Below, piece after piece: positions 1 through 6,152 of a DNA stretch of 8,810 bases. The notes beneath the pieces were generated by a model, which was not told the DNA's origin, made no database searches, and was given only the letters and a program-made list of their open reading frames with translations. The number at the start of each line of letters is the position of its first letter. Position 1 is the first letter of the stretch. This DNA comes from a bacterium (GTDB taxonomy: Bacteria; Atribacterota; JS1; SB-45; 34-128). A program made the translations under genes and the position numbers. Location: contig JAHIPN010000367.1 of assembly GCA_018894595.1 (NCBI GenBank), positions 1 to 8,810 on the forward strand. The letters run 5' to 3'.

Positions 1-294
1 ATATTTGGCAAGATAAAGAAATTTAAAACCAAAGATGAACTTCTGGAAGAAGAAGTTGATAAATTTATTTCTATATACCATCCAGAAAATAAATTCATCT
101 ATATTATAAGGGAATTTATAAAAGCCTACATTTTAGATACAGGATTAAGAAAAATTATTGATTCTAAAGAATTCGCAAGCCTTGCTACTAATCCAAGATT
201 TAATATAAAAGATTTAAAAGAATTAGATGGCTGGAAAGACCCGGTTGTTGAATATATCAGAGATTATGTTCCTCTAAATACTTTTGCAGCATAA
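1..294 (+). CDS. hsdR: Type I restriction endonuclease subunit R (HsdR), C-terminal fragment
   Basis: The reading frame is open from base 1 to a TAA stop at 292-294, giving the last 97 residues; the start lies outside the window. The peptide contains KFISIYHP, REFIKAYILD, FASLATNP and EYIRDYVPLN. From memory of the family this is the typical extreme C-terminus of EcoEI-like HsdR proteins (helical region after the helicase motor, contacting the methylase core). The full protein would be the DNA-translocating and cleaving subunit, with an N-terminal PD-(D/E)XK nuclease and SF2 helicase domains, none of which are visible here. The next gene starts 12 bases after the stop and encodes the methylase/specificity partner, which supports the call and indicates one operon in the order R then M-S. 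I see no sign of decay in the visible part. Whether the rest of hsdR is intact cannot be judged. Confidence 0.85.
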   Translation: MFGKIKKFKTKDELLEEEVDKFISIYHPENKFIYIIREFIKAYILDTGLRKIIDSKEFASLATNPRFNIKDLKELDGWKDPVVEYIRDYVPLNTFAA

Positions 295-299
295 AGGAG
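294..299 (+). promoter_or_regulatory. Ribosome binding site of the hsdM-hsdS fusion gene
   Basis: AAGGAG lies directly at the end of the hsdR stop codon and 7 bases before the ATG at 307. Its position shows that the fusion gene is translated from the hsdR message and fixes the start at 307. Confidence 0.7.
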
Positions 300-306
300 A
301 TAAAAT

Positions 307-2817
307 ATGTTGGATACCGTTACTAAAAGAAGAATTGATACAGCAAGAGATATTCTGGTGGGAAAATTACCGGATCCCAAATCACAAGTGGAACAGATTA
401 CCATTGCTCTGATTTACAAATTTATGGATGATATGGACAAGCAATCTGAAGAGTTAGGGGGTAAAACAAAATTTTTTACCGGTGAATATGAAAAATATTC
501 CTGGAGCAAAATCTTTGACCCCCATGTGAGCGGATATGAACTTGTCGGTTTATACGGAGAAGCTATCCAGCAAATGAATCATAACCCTAATATCCCTCAA
601 TTATTCAGGAATATCTTTAAAAATGCTTATTTGCCCTATCGTGATCCGGAAACCTTGAAAATGTTTTTAAAAGTGATAGGAGATTTCGAATACGATCACA
701 GTGAAAAATTAGGAGATGCTTTTGAGTATCTACTTTCCATTATGGGTTCACAGGGTGATGCGGGTCAATTTAGGACTCCGAGACATATTATTGATTTTAT
801 GGTAAAAGTGGTTGATCCTTGTAAAAATGAAACTGTCCTTGATCCTGCATGTGGAACAGCAGGATTTTTAATTTCTTCATATAATCATATTCTCAATAAA
901 AACAAAAAAGATAATAGATCTACTCTAACGTCCGATGAAAAAACGAGATTAATCAGTAATTTTTCCGGTTATGATATTTCTCCGGATATGGTTCGATTAT
1001 CTTTGGTAAATATGTATCTGCATAAATTCTCAGCTCCAAAAATTTACGAATACGATACCTTATCTTCGGAAGAAAGATGGAATGAGGTTTCTGATGTTAT
1101 TTTGGCTAATCCCCCGTTTATGTCCCCAAAGGGTGGGATTAAGCCTCATAAAAGATTCAGTATACAGGCAAACCGTTCAGAAGTTCTGTTTGTTGATTAT
1201 ATTGCCGAACATTTAAATCCAAACGGTAGGGGCGGTGTGATTGTGCCGGAAGGAATTATTTTTCAGTCAGGTATTGCTTATAAAAAACTTCGAAAAATGT
1301 TAATCGAAAATGCACTTTATGCGGTGGTTTCTTTACCCTCCGGGGTCTTTAATCCTTATTCCGGCGTAAAAACTTCCATACTATTCTTAAATAAAAATTT
1401 TGCCAAAAAAATCGATAAAATCTTATTTGTAAAAGTAAATAATGACGGGTTTGGCTTAGGTGCTCAGCGAAGAGAGGTCAAAGAAAATGACTTACCGCTG
1501 GCATTGGAAATTATTAATAAATATAAACAGAGTGTTATTGAAAACAAAGAAATTGAATTTAATTTAAACGAAGCAAAACTTGCTAATGTCGTAAAAAAAG
1601 AAAAGATTGCAGAGAGTGGGGAATATAATTTAAGTGGCGATAGGTACAAAGAAGCGATTGTTTATAATGGTAAATGGGATTTTGTAGAACTTGGAGAATT
1701 TTGTGATATATATAATGGGTCAACTCCTTCAAAAAGTAATAATGAGTACTGGGATAATGGAACCATTCCTTGGTTTACTATAGAAGATATTAGAAAACAA
1801 GGTCATATAATTTATAAAACTGAGAAAAAAATAACTAAAAAAGCTCTTTATGAAACAAGTATTAAATTATTGCAAAAGGATGCTGTTTTGTTATGTTGCA
1901 CAGCATCAATTGGAGAGTATGCTATTTCAAAAATCCAATTAACTACTAATCAACAGTTCAACGGTTTAGTTATAAAGAATGAATATCAGAAAAAAATATT
2001 ACCTGATTATATTTTTTGGCTAGCTTCAACGTTTAAACCTGAGTTGGAAAGATTGGGAGGAAAGACATCTTTTAAATTTGTCTCAATTAAAAATGTCCAA
2101 AAAATTAAAATACCATTTCCTCCACTTGAAATACAAGAACAAATTGTTGCTGAATTAGACAACTATCAAAAAATAATCGATGGTGCAAAACAGGTTGTAG
2201 AAAATTACAAACCAACTTTTAAAATCGATTCAGAATGGGAAATGATTGGGATAGGAGATGTTTGTGAATTTAATCCTAAAAAATCTGAAGTAAGGAATCT
2301 TGCTGATGATTTGGAAGTTTCATTTGTTCCTATGGCAGACTTGAATGAATATACAATGCTTTTTAGTACAAAACAAACAAAAAGCAAAGCCGAAGTTTAT
2401 CAAGGGTATACCTACTTTAGAGAAAATGATGTTTTGCTTGCCAGAGTGACACCTTGTTTTGAAAATGGGAAATCAGGAATTGCAAGAAACCTAAAGAATG
2501 GCATTGGTTTTGGTTCTAGCGAATATTTTGTTTATAGGCCTAAAAAAATTATTTTACCAGAATGGATATATTATTTTATATCGTCCTTAAATTTTATTGA
2601 ATCGGGGAAAAATCATATGACTGGAACGGGTGGATTGCAACGATTAACCAAAGATTATGCAACTAGATACAAGATTCCTTTTCCTCCATTAAAAGTCCAA
2701 CAACAAATTGTTACTAGAATAGAAAATGAACAAAAAACTATTGATTCCAACAAAGAATTAATTACAATTTTTGAAAATAAAATTAAAGATAAAATCGCAG
2801 AAGTGTGGGGTGGATAA
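307..2817 (+). CDS. hsdMS: Type I DNA methylase-specificity fusion protein (HsdM-HsdS)
   Basis: This 836-residue protein joins two subunits that are usually separate. Residues 1 to about 440 are HsdM: an N-terminal helical domain, then an N6-adenine methyltransferase fold with the AdoMet-binding motif VLDPACGTAGFL (177-188) and the catalytic NPPF (268-271). The sequence NLSGDRY (441-447), typical of HsdM C-termini, marks the junction. The rest is a full HsdS: first target-recognition domain about 456-605, a helical spacer starting IPFPPLEIQEQIV (602-614), second recognition domain about 641-790, and a second spacer starting IPFPPLKVQQQIV (790-802). The two spacers are internal repeats, as expected for HsdS. 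It should methylate adenine in a bipartite target and, with HsdR, restrict unmodified DNA. Nothing looks broken. Separate HsdM works as two copies per HsdS, so the fusion raises a stoichiometry question. The target sequence cannot be read from the protein. Confidence 0.93.
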   Translation: MLDTVTKRRIDTARDILVGKLPDPKSQVEQITIALIYKFMDDMDKQSEELGGKTKFFTGEYEKYSWSKIFDPHVSGYELVGLYGEAIQQMNHNPNIPQLFRNIFKNAYLPYRDPETLKMFLKVIGDFEYDHSEKLGDAFEYLLSIMGSQGDAGQFRTPRHIIDFMVKVVDPCKNETVLDPACGTAGFLISSYNHILNKNKKDNRSTLTSDEKTRLISNFSGYDISPDMVRLSLVNMYLHKFSAPKIYEYDTLSSEERWNEVSDVILANPPFMSPKGGIKPHKRFSIQANRSEVLFVDYIAEHLNPNGRGGVIVPEGIIFQSGIAYKKLRKMLIENALYAVVSLPSGVFNPYSGVKTSILFLNKNFAKKIDKILFVKVNNDGFGLGAQRREVKENDLPLALEIINKYKQSVIENKEIEFNLNEAKLANVVKKEKIAESGEYNLSGDRYKEAIVYNGKWDFVELGEFCDIYNGSTPSKSNNEYWDNGTIPWFTIEDIRKQGHIIYKTEKKITKKALYETSIKLLQKDAVLLCCTASIGEYAISKIQLTTNQQFNGLVIKNEYQKKILPDYIFWLASTFKPELERLGGKTSFKFVSIKNVQKIKIPFPPLEIQEQIVAELDNYQKIIDGAKQVVENYKPTFKIDSEWEMIGIGDVCEFNPKKSEVRNLADDLEVSFVPMADLNEYTMLFSTKQTKSKAEVYQGYTYFRENDVLLARVTPCFENGKSGIARNLKNGIGFGSSEYFVYRPKKIILPEWIYYFISSLNFIESGKNHMTGTGGLQRLTKDYATRYKIPFPPLKVQQQIVTRIENEQKTIDSNKELITIFENKIKDKIAEVWGG
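2807..2813 (+). promoter_or_regulatory. Probable ribosome binding site inside the hsdMS 3' end
   Basis: GGGGTGG sits just upstream of the ATG at 2817, inside the last codons of hsdMS. It favours the ATG at 2817 over the in-frame GTG at 2805, which would lie before this site and has no comparable purine stretch ahead of it at the usual distance. Confidence 0.45.
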
Positions 2818-3545
2818 TGAACGAAGATTCCTTTAAAATATTAAATCATCTACCTTATTTATATAAAACCACTCAAGAGGAGGAATATATTAATTTTTTA
2901 TGGGATGCATTTTATGCAAATTATGAAAAAGAGAAATATCAGTTTGCGTTTATTGGTTACCATATGCTTTTCATGAGTTTTGCGTATTTTTCAATATGGA
3001 AGATAAAAATTAATCGAGAAAAAGATTTTGCTAAAGCATTAATTGGATTTGATAAAAAGTGTGAAAAAAATATGATGAATGCATCCTCTCCCTTTACTTT
3101 TAGTGAAATAAACGAAAGTAACATTTTCAGATTTTTTAAATTAGTCGGGTGTGAGAACGATAAAATTGGTGAATTTACCAGACTGGTAAAAGATCGTAAC
3201 GATATAGCACATTCAAATGGAAACATATTTTTTAATAGCCAGGATTCTCTTGATGAAAAAATTGATGAAGTTTTAGGATGTATTAATAAAATTCAAGAAA
3301 ATATAAAATGTATTATAAAAAATACTTTTAAAGATTTTTTAAAAAATAATTGGGATAACAATGATAGGGAATGGTTAGATGATGGAGACCAAATTAGGGA
3401 AATATTAATCCGTAAGAATTATTTCTCTAAAAAAGATATTGAGCGTTGTCTAACCTTTGATATTAATCTCTTTAAGCAAGAAAAAAGTTTTACTAAAATA
3501 AAAAAATTATTTAAAACATTTCAGAAAGAATATTCAGAAAATTAA
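2817..3545 (+). CDS. HEPN-motif protein coupled to the type I R-M operon
   Basis: The 242-residue product begins at an ATG sharing one base with the hsdMS stop (TAATG), an arrangement typical of translational coupling. An in-frame GTG at 2805 would add four residues, but its ribosome site would be poorer. The clear signature is RNDIAH at residues 127-132, which fits the HEPN motif (R, usually a polar residue, three residues, H), within a mostly helical protein. HEPN domains are helical bundles that often act as metal-independent RNases in toxin, abortive-infection and CRISPR proteins. Related proteins occur beside type I R-M genes. No membrane segment or second domain is evident; residues 145-242 are charged and helical. 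It may be an RNA-cleaving effector restrained by, or monitoring, the R-M complex, but the HEPN fold rests on one motif and the activity is inferred. It could also be a non-catalytic accessory subunit. Confidence 0.72.
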   Translation: MNEDSFKILNHLPYLYKTTQEEEYINFLWDAFYANYEKEKYQFAFIGYHMLFMSFAYFSIWKIKINREKDFAKALIGFDKKCEKNMMNASSPFTFSEINESNIFRFFKLVGCENDKIGEFTRLVKDRNDIAHSNGNIFFNSQDSLDEKIDEVLGCINKIQENIKCIIKNTFKDFLKNNWDNNDREWLDDGDQIREILIRKNYFSKKDIERCLTFDINLFKQEKSFTKIKKLFKTFQKEYSEN

Positions 3546-3565
3546 TTTATATTACTCTTTTTATT

Positions 3566-3611
3566 TTTAACAATCGACTCATAAAATAATAAAAAGGGAC
3601 CTGTTGTCCAA
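3566..3611 (+). repeat. Intergenic imperfect palindrome, copy 1 (cassette- or REP-like)
   Basis: TTTAACA at 3566-3572 and GGGAC at 3596-3600, followed by TGTTGTCCA, match the ends of the copy at 5909-5953. The distance from TTTAAC to GGGAC is exactly 30 bases in both, while the middle differs. AACA and TGTT at the ends can pair. It begins 20 bases after the HEPN gene stop. A second weak pairing joins CCTGTTG (3600-3606) with CAACAAGG (3633-3640). This is the most diverged of the three copies. Confidence 0.4.
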
Positions 3612-3655
3612 ATTTTTAAAATTGTGCTGCTCAACAAGGGGGAAACAATAAACAG

Positions 3656-4330
3656 ATGAAAAGTCAATTACATTTACCAGAAACAACGAGAAGATATTTA
3701 AAATCAGAAATTTCGACCTATGTTGAAATTTATTTTCAAAAACTATTGCCGGTTTTTAAAGATATTGAGAGTGATGCAGATAAATGTGCAAATGATTTTT
3801 ACGATAATTTTATGAGCCGACCAACCTCTGATGATTTTATCGATCCTTCATCGATTGCAGAAGAAGCCCTGGAAATAGGTATAGAGCATTATTCGTATCT
3901 TAAATTGGGGAAATATAGGTTAACAGCAACATGGCATGCAACTCTCTATCAGCTATGGGAACAGCAATCAAGATTATTTCTATTTCGCGAAATGTCTCAC
4001 GTCTGTAATATTCAGTTTGAAACGTTCTGTACAAACCTGTCAGAGATAAAGAAAAAATTCAAACTCCATAATGTCGATATAGAAAGTTTCTCTTGTTGGC
4101 CTCAAATAGATGAATTGTGTCTATTATGTAATGTTATAAAACACGGTGATGGTGATTCGGCAAAAAGGTTGCGAAAAATTAAACCGGCACTGTTTAAACA
4201 AGAAGACAATATAGATTATATGAAAATATATAAGACTACTTTATTAGAGGAAACCTTAAACTTAAATGAGATGACTTTGCAAAATTACAGAGATGCTTTG
4301 TTGTCTTTTTGGGATGAAATTCCAGAATGA
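3656..4330 (+). CDS. Hypothetical protein with NVIKHGDG motif
   Basis: The 224-residue product starts at an ATG preceded by AAGGGGGAA (3636-3644), a good but rather distant ribosome site. The protein looks helical, soluble and free of signal or membrane segments. Its most distinctive part is NVIKHGDGDS at residues 159-168, followed by a leucine (172) and KPALF (176-180). This pattern recurs, as far as I recall, in an uncharacterised family of helical proteins, and its N-x3-H spacing recalls the second half of HEPN-type motifs, but the preceding arginine is missing. A catalytic HEPN assignment is therefore not supported. The gene lies alone, 110 bases after the HEPN gene and 92 bases before the SEC-C gene, with related palindromes on both sides, so it may be a single-gene module that moved independently. 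I do not know its function; the neighbourhood makes a defence or stress role possible. Confidence 0.75.
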   Translation: MKSQLHLPETTRRYLKSEISTYVEIYFQKLLPVFKDIESDADKCANDFYDNFMSRPTSDDFIDPSSIAEEALEIGIEHYSYLKLGKYRLTATWHATLYQLWEQQSRLFLFREMSHVCNIQFETFCTNLSEIKKKFKLHNVDIESFSCWPQIDELCLLCNVIKHGDGDSAKRLRKIKPALFKQEDNIDYMKIYKTTLLEETLNLNEMTLQNYRDALLSFWDEIPE

Positions 4331-4342
4331 AATTACAGTGAC

Positions 4343-4397
4343 GAGTTATAAGTGGCACAACTTCGTATTTGAATTAAAGAGGGGAAAAGTTTTAGCC
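4343..4397 (+). repeat. Intergenic imperfect palindrome, copy 2 (cassette- or REP-like)
   Basis: GGCACAAC (4354-4361) can pair imperfectly with GTTTTAGCC (4389-4397). The left half aligns with 5900-5941: both read GAGTTA, then CACAACTTC, then GAAT and AGAGGG at nearly equal spacing. It begins 12 bases after the preceding gene's stop and ends 25 bases before the SEC-C gene start. With the copy at 5900 it forms a direct repeat around the SEC-C gene. Confidence 0.45.
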
Positions 4398-4422
4398 TAT
4401 TTAGGTTAATTAAAAAGGAAAT

Positions 4423-5880
4423 ATGAAAGAAAGATATAATATAAAAAGGAATGATTTATGCCCATGTGAAAGCGGGAAAAAATATAAATATTGTTGCGAG
4501 GGAAAAGTTGACTGGAATCAAATAATAAAAGAAGGGAAAGACAGAACGCCCTATTTTTCAATCCGTGGCCGAAACTTACTTTTCATTAATAAAATTGCTG
4601 AGGCACTTCAGCTTGATTCAGTTATTCCATCATCATTACAGGAACTAAGAGCAGCATTCACTCCTGAAGCAGTCAAGAAAATTCACGAAGCTTTAATAGA
4701 TATCTGGCCTCCAAATACAGATATACATAGCGTACTTCAAGGTGCTCGCTCAGATGTTTCTGGTTTATATGTTGGAGATTATCGGCGTGAGTATATATTT
4801 AAAGGGTTAATACGGCATTCGATATATGCAAACAAAATAATTGTTGTTGATCCATTTGTGTATCCATATAGTGTGAGAGAAAAATACAATCCAATTTTAG
4901 CTCCAGAACAGTATCGCAAAGAAACGCTCAAGAATGTTAACTTTTGGTTTTTACTGGCTCCTTGGATAGATGCAGGAATAGTGGAAATTATACGAACTCC
5001 CAACGATTTTGACCGTAGGCTTAATTGGAATTCCTTAAAAAAACAATATAAAAAGTTTGAAGAGAATGAAGAATTGCGTAAAATATTAGAAAAATCTGTA
5101 TCTGAATTAAGTACCAGACAAAGGGAAAAAGAGATATTTAAACAATTAATTTTACCAGCACCTAATGAATATTTAAAGAAGGTATTTAAAGACGCAGACT
5201 TGGGAAAACATGGGTTAACTTTAGAAGAATTTATTGCTTTTATTGAGGAAGAAAGAGGAAAAGATCCAGATTTCTTAGAGACATTTAAACCTGGAAAGAA
5301 TACACGCCAGTTAATCTCATTTTCTAGCGGTGCAAGTTATGACATTGCTAAATTAACCGCCAATCTTACAGGTTCTTACTTAGTGACAGATATATATTCA
5401 AGATGGAAAGAAATTGAAATAGATAGAGAAAGCCAAAATATTGAAAGCAGAGAATGGTCCCCTCTTGCAAAAGCTTTTCAAAATTTAGAATTTAAATACT
5501 TAAATAATTTAAATCTGGAGCATGCCCTCATTTTAAGAAAGGAAAAACGATTAGAGCATCTTAGAGTATTTCTTCGAAAAGTGTGGAAGTCTGCATGTAC
5601 TGCGGAATCATTTAGCGAGATTAACGCTAAGAATTTAGCTGATGAACTAGTATCTGAAATCAGGAGAGCAGAAGTAGAATGGAAGCAAATAGATCTTGAT
5701 TTGTTGAAATGGTTAGGTGCCGAATTGCTAGCTGTCGGAGAACAAATAGTATCTGGCTCTGGATATTTCTTTCCAGCCGCTTTTGCCATAGCTGGTGCAA
5801 TTGAAATAGGAGTAACACAGTTGAAGAGAAAATCTTTTCAAGATAAGTTTCCAGCTGCATTTTTTATGAAACTTAAATGA
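4423..5880 (+). CDS. SEC-C motif protein of unknown function
   Basis: The 485-residue product has near its N-terminus a SEC-C motif, RNDLCPCESGKKYKYCC (residues 9-25), with zinc ligands C13, C15 and C24 (C25 also present or alternative). SEC-C is a short zinc-binding module first seen at the C-terminus of SecA and fused to many unrelated bodies; it mediates protein or nucleic-acid contacts. The rest, about 450 residues, is not a domain I can name. Visible landmarks are VVDPFVYP (141-148), FWFLLAPWIDAGIVEIIRTP (174-193), a highly charged helical stretch 203-240, and LILRKEKRLEHLRVF (369-383). A hydrophobic, glycine-rich segment at about 432-465 near the C-terminus could be buried helices or a membrane-active stretch. 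The start is backed by AAGGAA with short spacing. The gene is flanked on both sides by the CACAAC palindrome, so it looks like an independent accessory module. A defence role is suggested only by location. Confidence 0.82.
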   Translation: MKERYNIKRNDLCPCESGKKYKYCCEGKVDWNQIIKEGKDRTPYFSIRGRNLLFINKIAEALQLDSVIPSSLQELRAAFTPEAVKKIHEALIDIWPPNTDIHSVLQGARSDVSGLYVGDYRREYIFKGLIRHSIYANKIIVVDPFVYPYSVREKYNPILAPEQYRKETLKNVNFWFLLAPWIDAGIVEIIRTPNDFDRRLNWNSLKKQYKKFEENEELRKILEKSVSELSTRQREKEIFKQLILPAPNEYLKKVFKDADLGKHGLTLEEFIAFIEEERGKDPDFLETFKPGKNTRQLISFSSGASYDIAKLTANLTGSYLVTDIYSRWKEIEIDRESQNIESREWSPLAKAFQNLEFKYLNNLNLEHALILRKEKRLEHLRVFLRKVWKSACTAESFSEINAKNLADELVSEIRRAEVEWKQIDLDLLKWLGAELLAVGEQIVSGSGYFFPAAFAIAGAIEIGVTQLKRKSFQDKFPAAFFMKLK

Positions 5881-5899
5881 TAAATTAAAGTTAAAAAAG

Positions 5900-5953
5900 G
5901 AGTTAAAGTTTAACACAACTTCTTTCGGGAATCTCAGAGGGACGGTTGTGCCA
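5900..5953 (+). repeat. Intergenic palindrome, copy 3 (best-formed copy)
   Basis: CACAAC at 5914-5919 pairs exactly with GTTGTG at 5945-5950 across a 25-base spacer that includes GGGACG. The left end is GTTTAAC and the right end continues as GTGCCA. It starts 20 bases after the SEC-C stop. The core GGGACGGTTGTGCC resembles the GGGACGGTT-type hairpins I recall around REP-associated transposases, and the reading-frame remnant immediately downstream fits that. The GTTTAAC end also resembles an integron attC core, but the right end does not match the usual GTTRRRY. Confidence 0.5.
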
Positions 5954-5960
5954 GGTCAAT

Positions 5961-6082
5961 AATTCTGTAACTTTTGGCGGAAAACCTATAGTATATGAGG
6001 AGTTCTTAACCGGATGGTTGAGGCTTTAGGCATTATTAAAGATAGACGTCCTAAAGAAAGACCTCTTAAAAGGGGAAGCTAA
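5961..6082 (+). pseudogene. Possible 3' remnant of a REP-associated (IS200-like) transposase gene
   Basis: Two adjoining frames give GGKPIVYEEFL (5976-6008) and, after an apparent one-base deletion near 6008, NRMVEALGIIKD continuing to RRPKERPLKRGS and a TAA at 6080-6082. The combined peptide has the order expected at the C-terminus of REP-associated tyrosine transposases: a short G-x-P segment with an acidic-phenylalanine-leucine motif, a helix, and a basic RRPK-x-RP tail. Only about 40 codons remain; the catalytic HUH part and tyrosine are absent, so it cannot be active. It abuts the palindrome at 5900-5953, as such genes commonly lie between related hairpins. The match is from memory of the family and the fragment is short, so the call is tentative. 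The alternative is chance coding-like sequence in an intergenic gap. Confidence 0.33.
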
Positions 6083-6115
6083 ACCATAGAAAAAATAGTG
6101 TGTTCCTAATTTAAT

Positions 6116-6121
6116 TATAAT
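6116..6121 (+). promoter_or_regulatory. Possible -10 element for the HD-STAND gene
   Basis: A perfect TATAAT lies 31 bases before the ATG at 6153. No convincing -35 hexamer is found 16-18 bases upstream, where the sequence is A-rich. In such AT-rich DNA the hexamer could be chance. A promoter in this gap is plausible because the gene is separated by 272 bases from its upstream neighbour. Confidence 0.3.
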
Positions 6122-6138
6122 TCGTCATTTAATAAAAA

Positions 6139-6145
6139 AGGGAGG
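6139..6145 (+). promoter_or_regulatory. Strong ribosome binding site of the HD-STAND gene
   Basis: AGGGAGG ends 7 bases before the ATG at 6153, the best-spaced Shine-Dalgarno sequence in the right half of the window. It decides the start of the long 3' gene. Confidence 0.7.
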
Positions 6146-6152
6146 CAAGAAA

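Noticed and set aside
1464..1649. Minus-strand 61-residue frame within hsdMS
   Set aside because: Antisense of the HsdM C-terminal coding sequence, with no supporting features.
2805..2816. GTG at 2805 as the start of the HEPN gene
   Set aside because: It would add only four residues, lies before the purine-rich GGGGTGG, and the ATG at 2817 gives the common TAATG coupling with the hsdMS stop.
2957..3226. Minus-strand 89-residue frame inside the HEPN gene
   Set aside because: Antisense shadow of a gene with a family motif and operon context; no ribosome site or known motif supports it.
3546..3570. Terminator after the HEPN gene
   Set aside because: There is a T-rich run (CTTTTTATTTTT) but no stable hairpin directly before it.
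5478..5916. Minus-strand open frames opposite the end of the SEC-C gene
   Set aside because: They overlap a clear + strand gene, have no recognisable motifs, and their peptides are mirror products of its codon pattern.
3566..5953. Standard integron attC sites
   Set aside because: Only copy 3 has an RYYYAAC-type left end and none has a full GTTRRRY right end; no integrase is in the window. Kept only as a cassette-like hypothesis.
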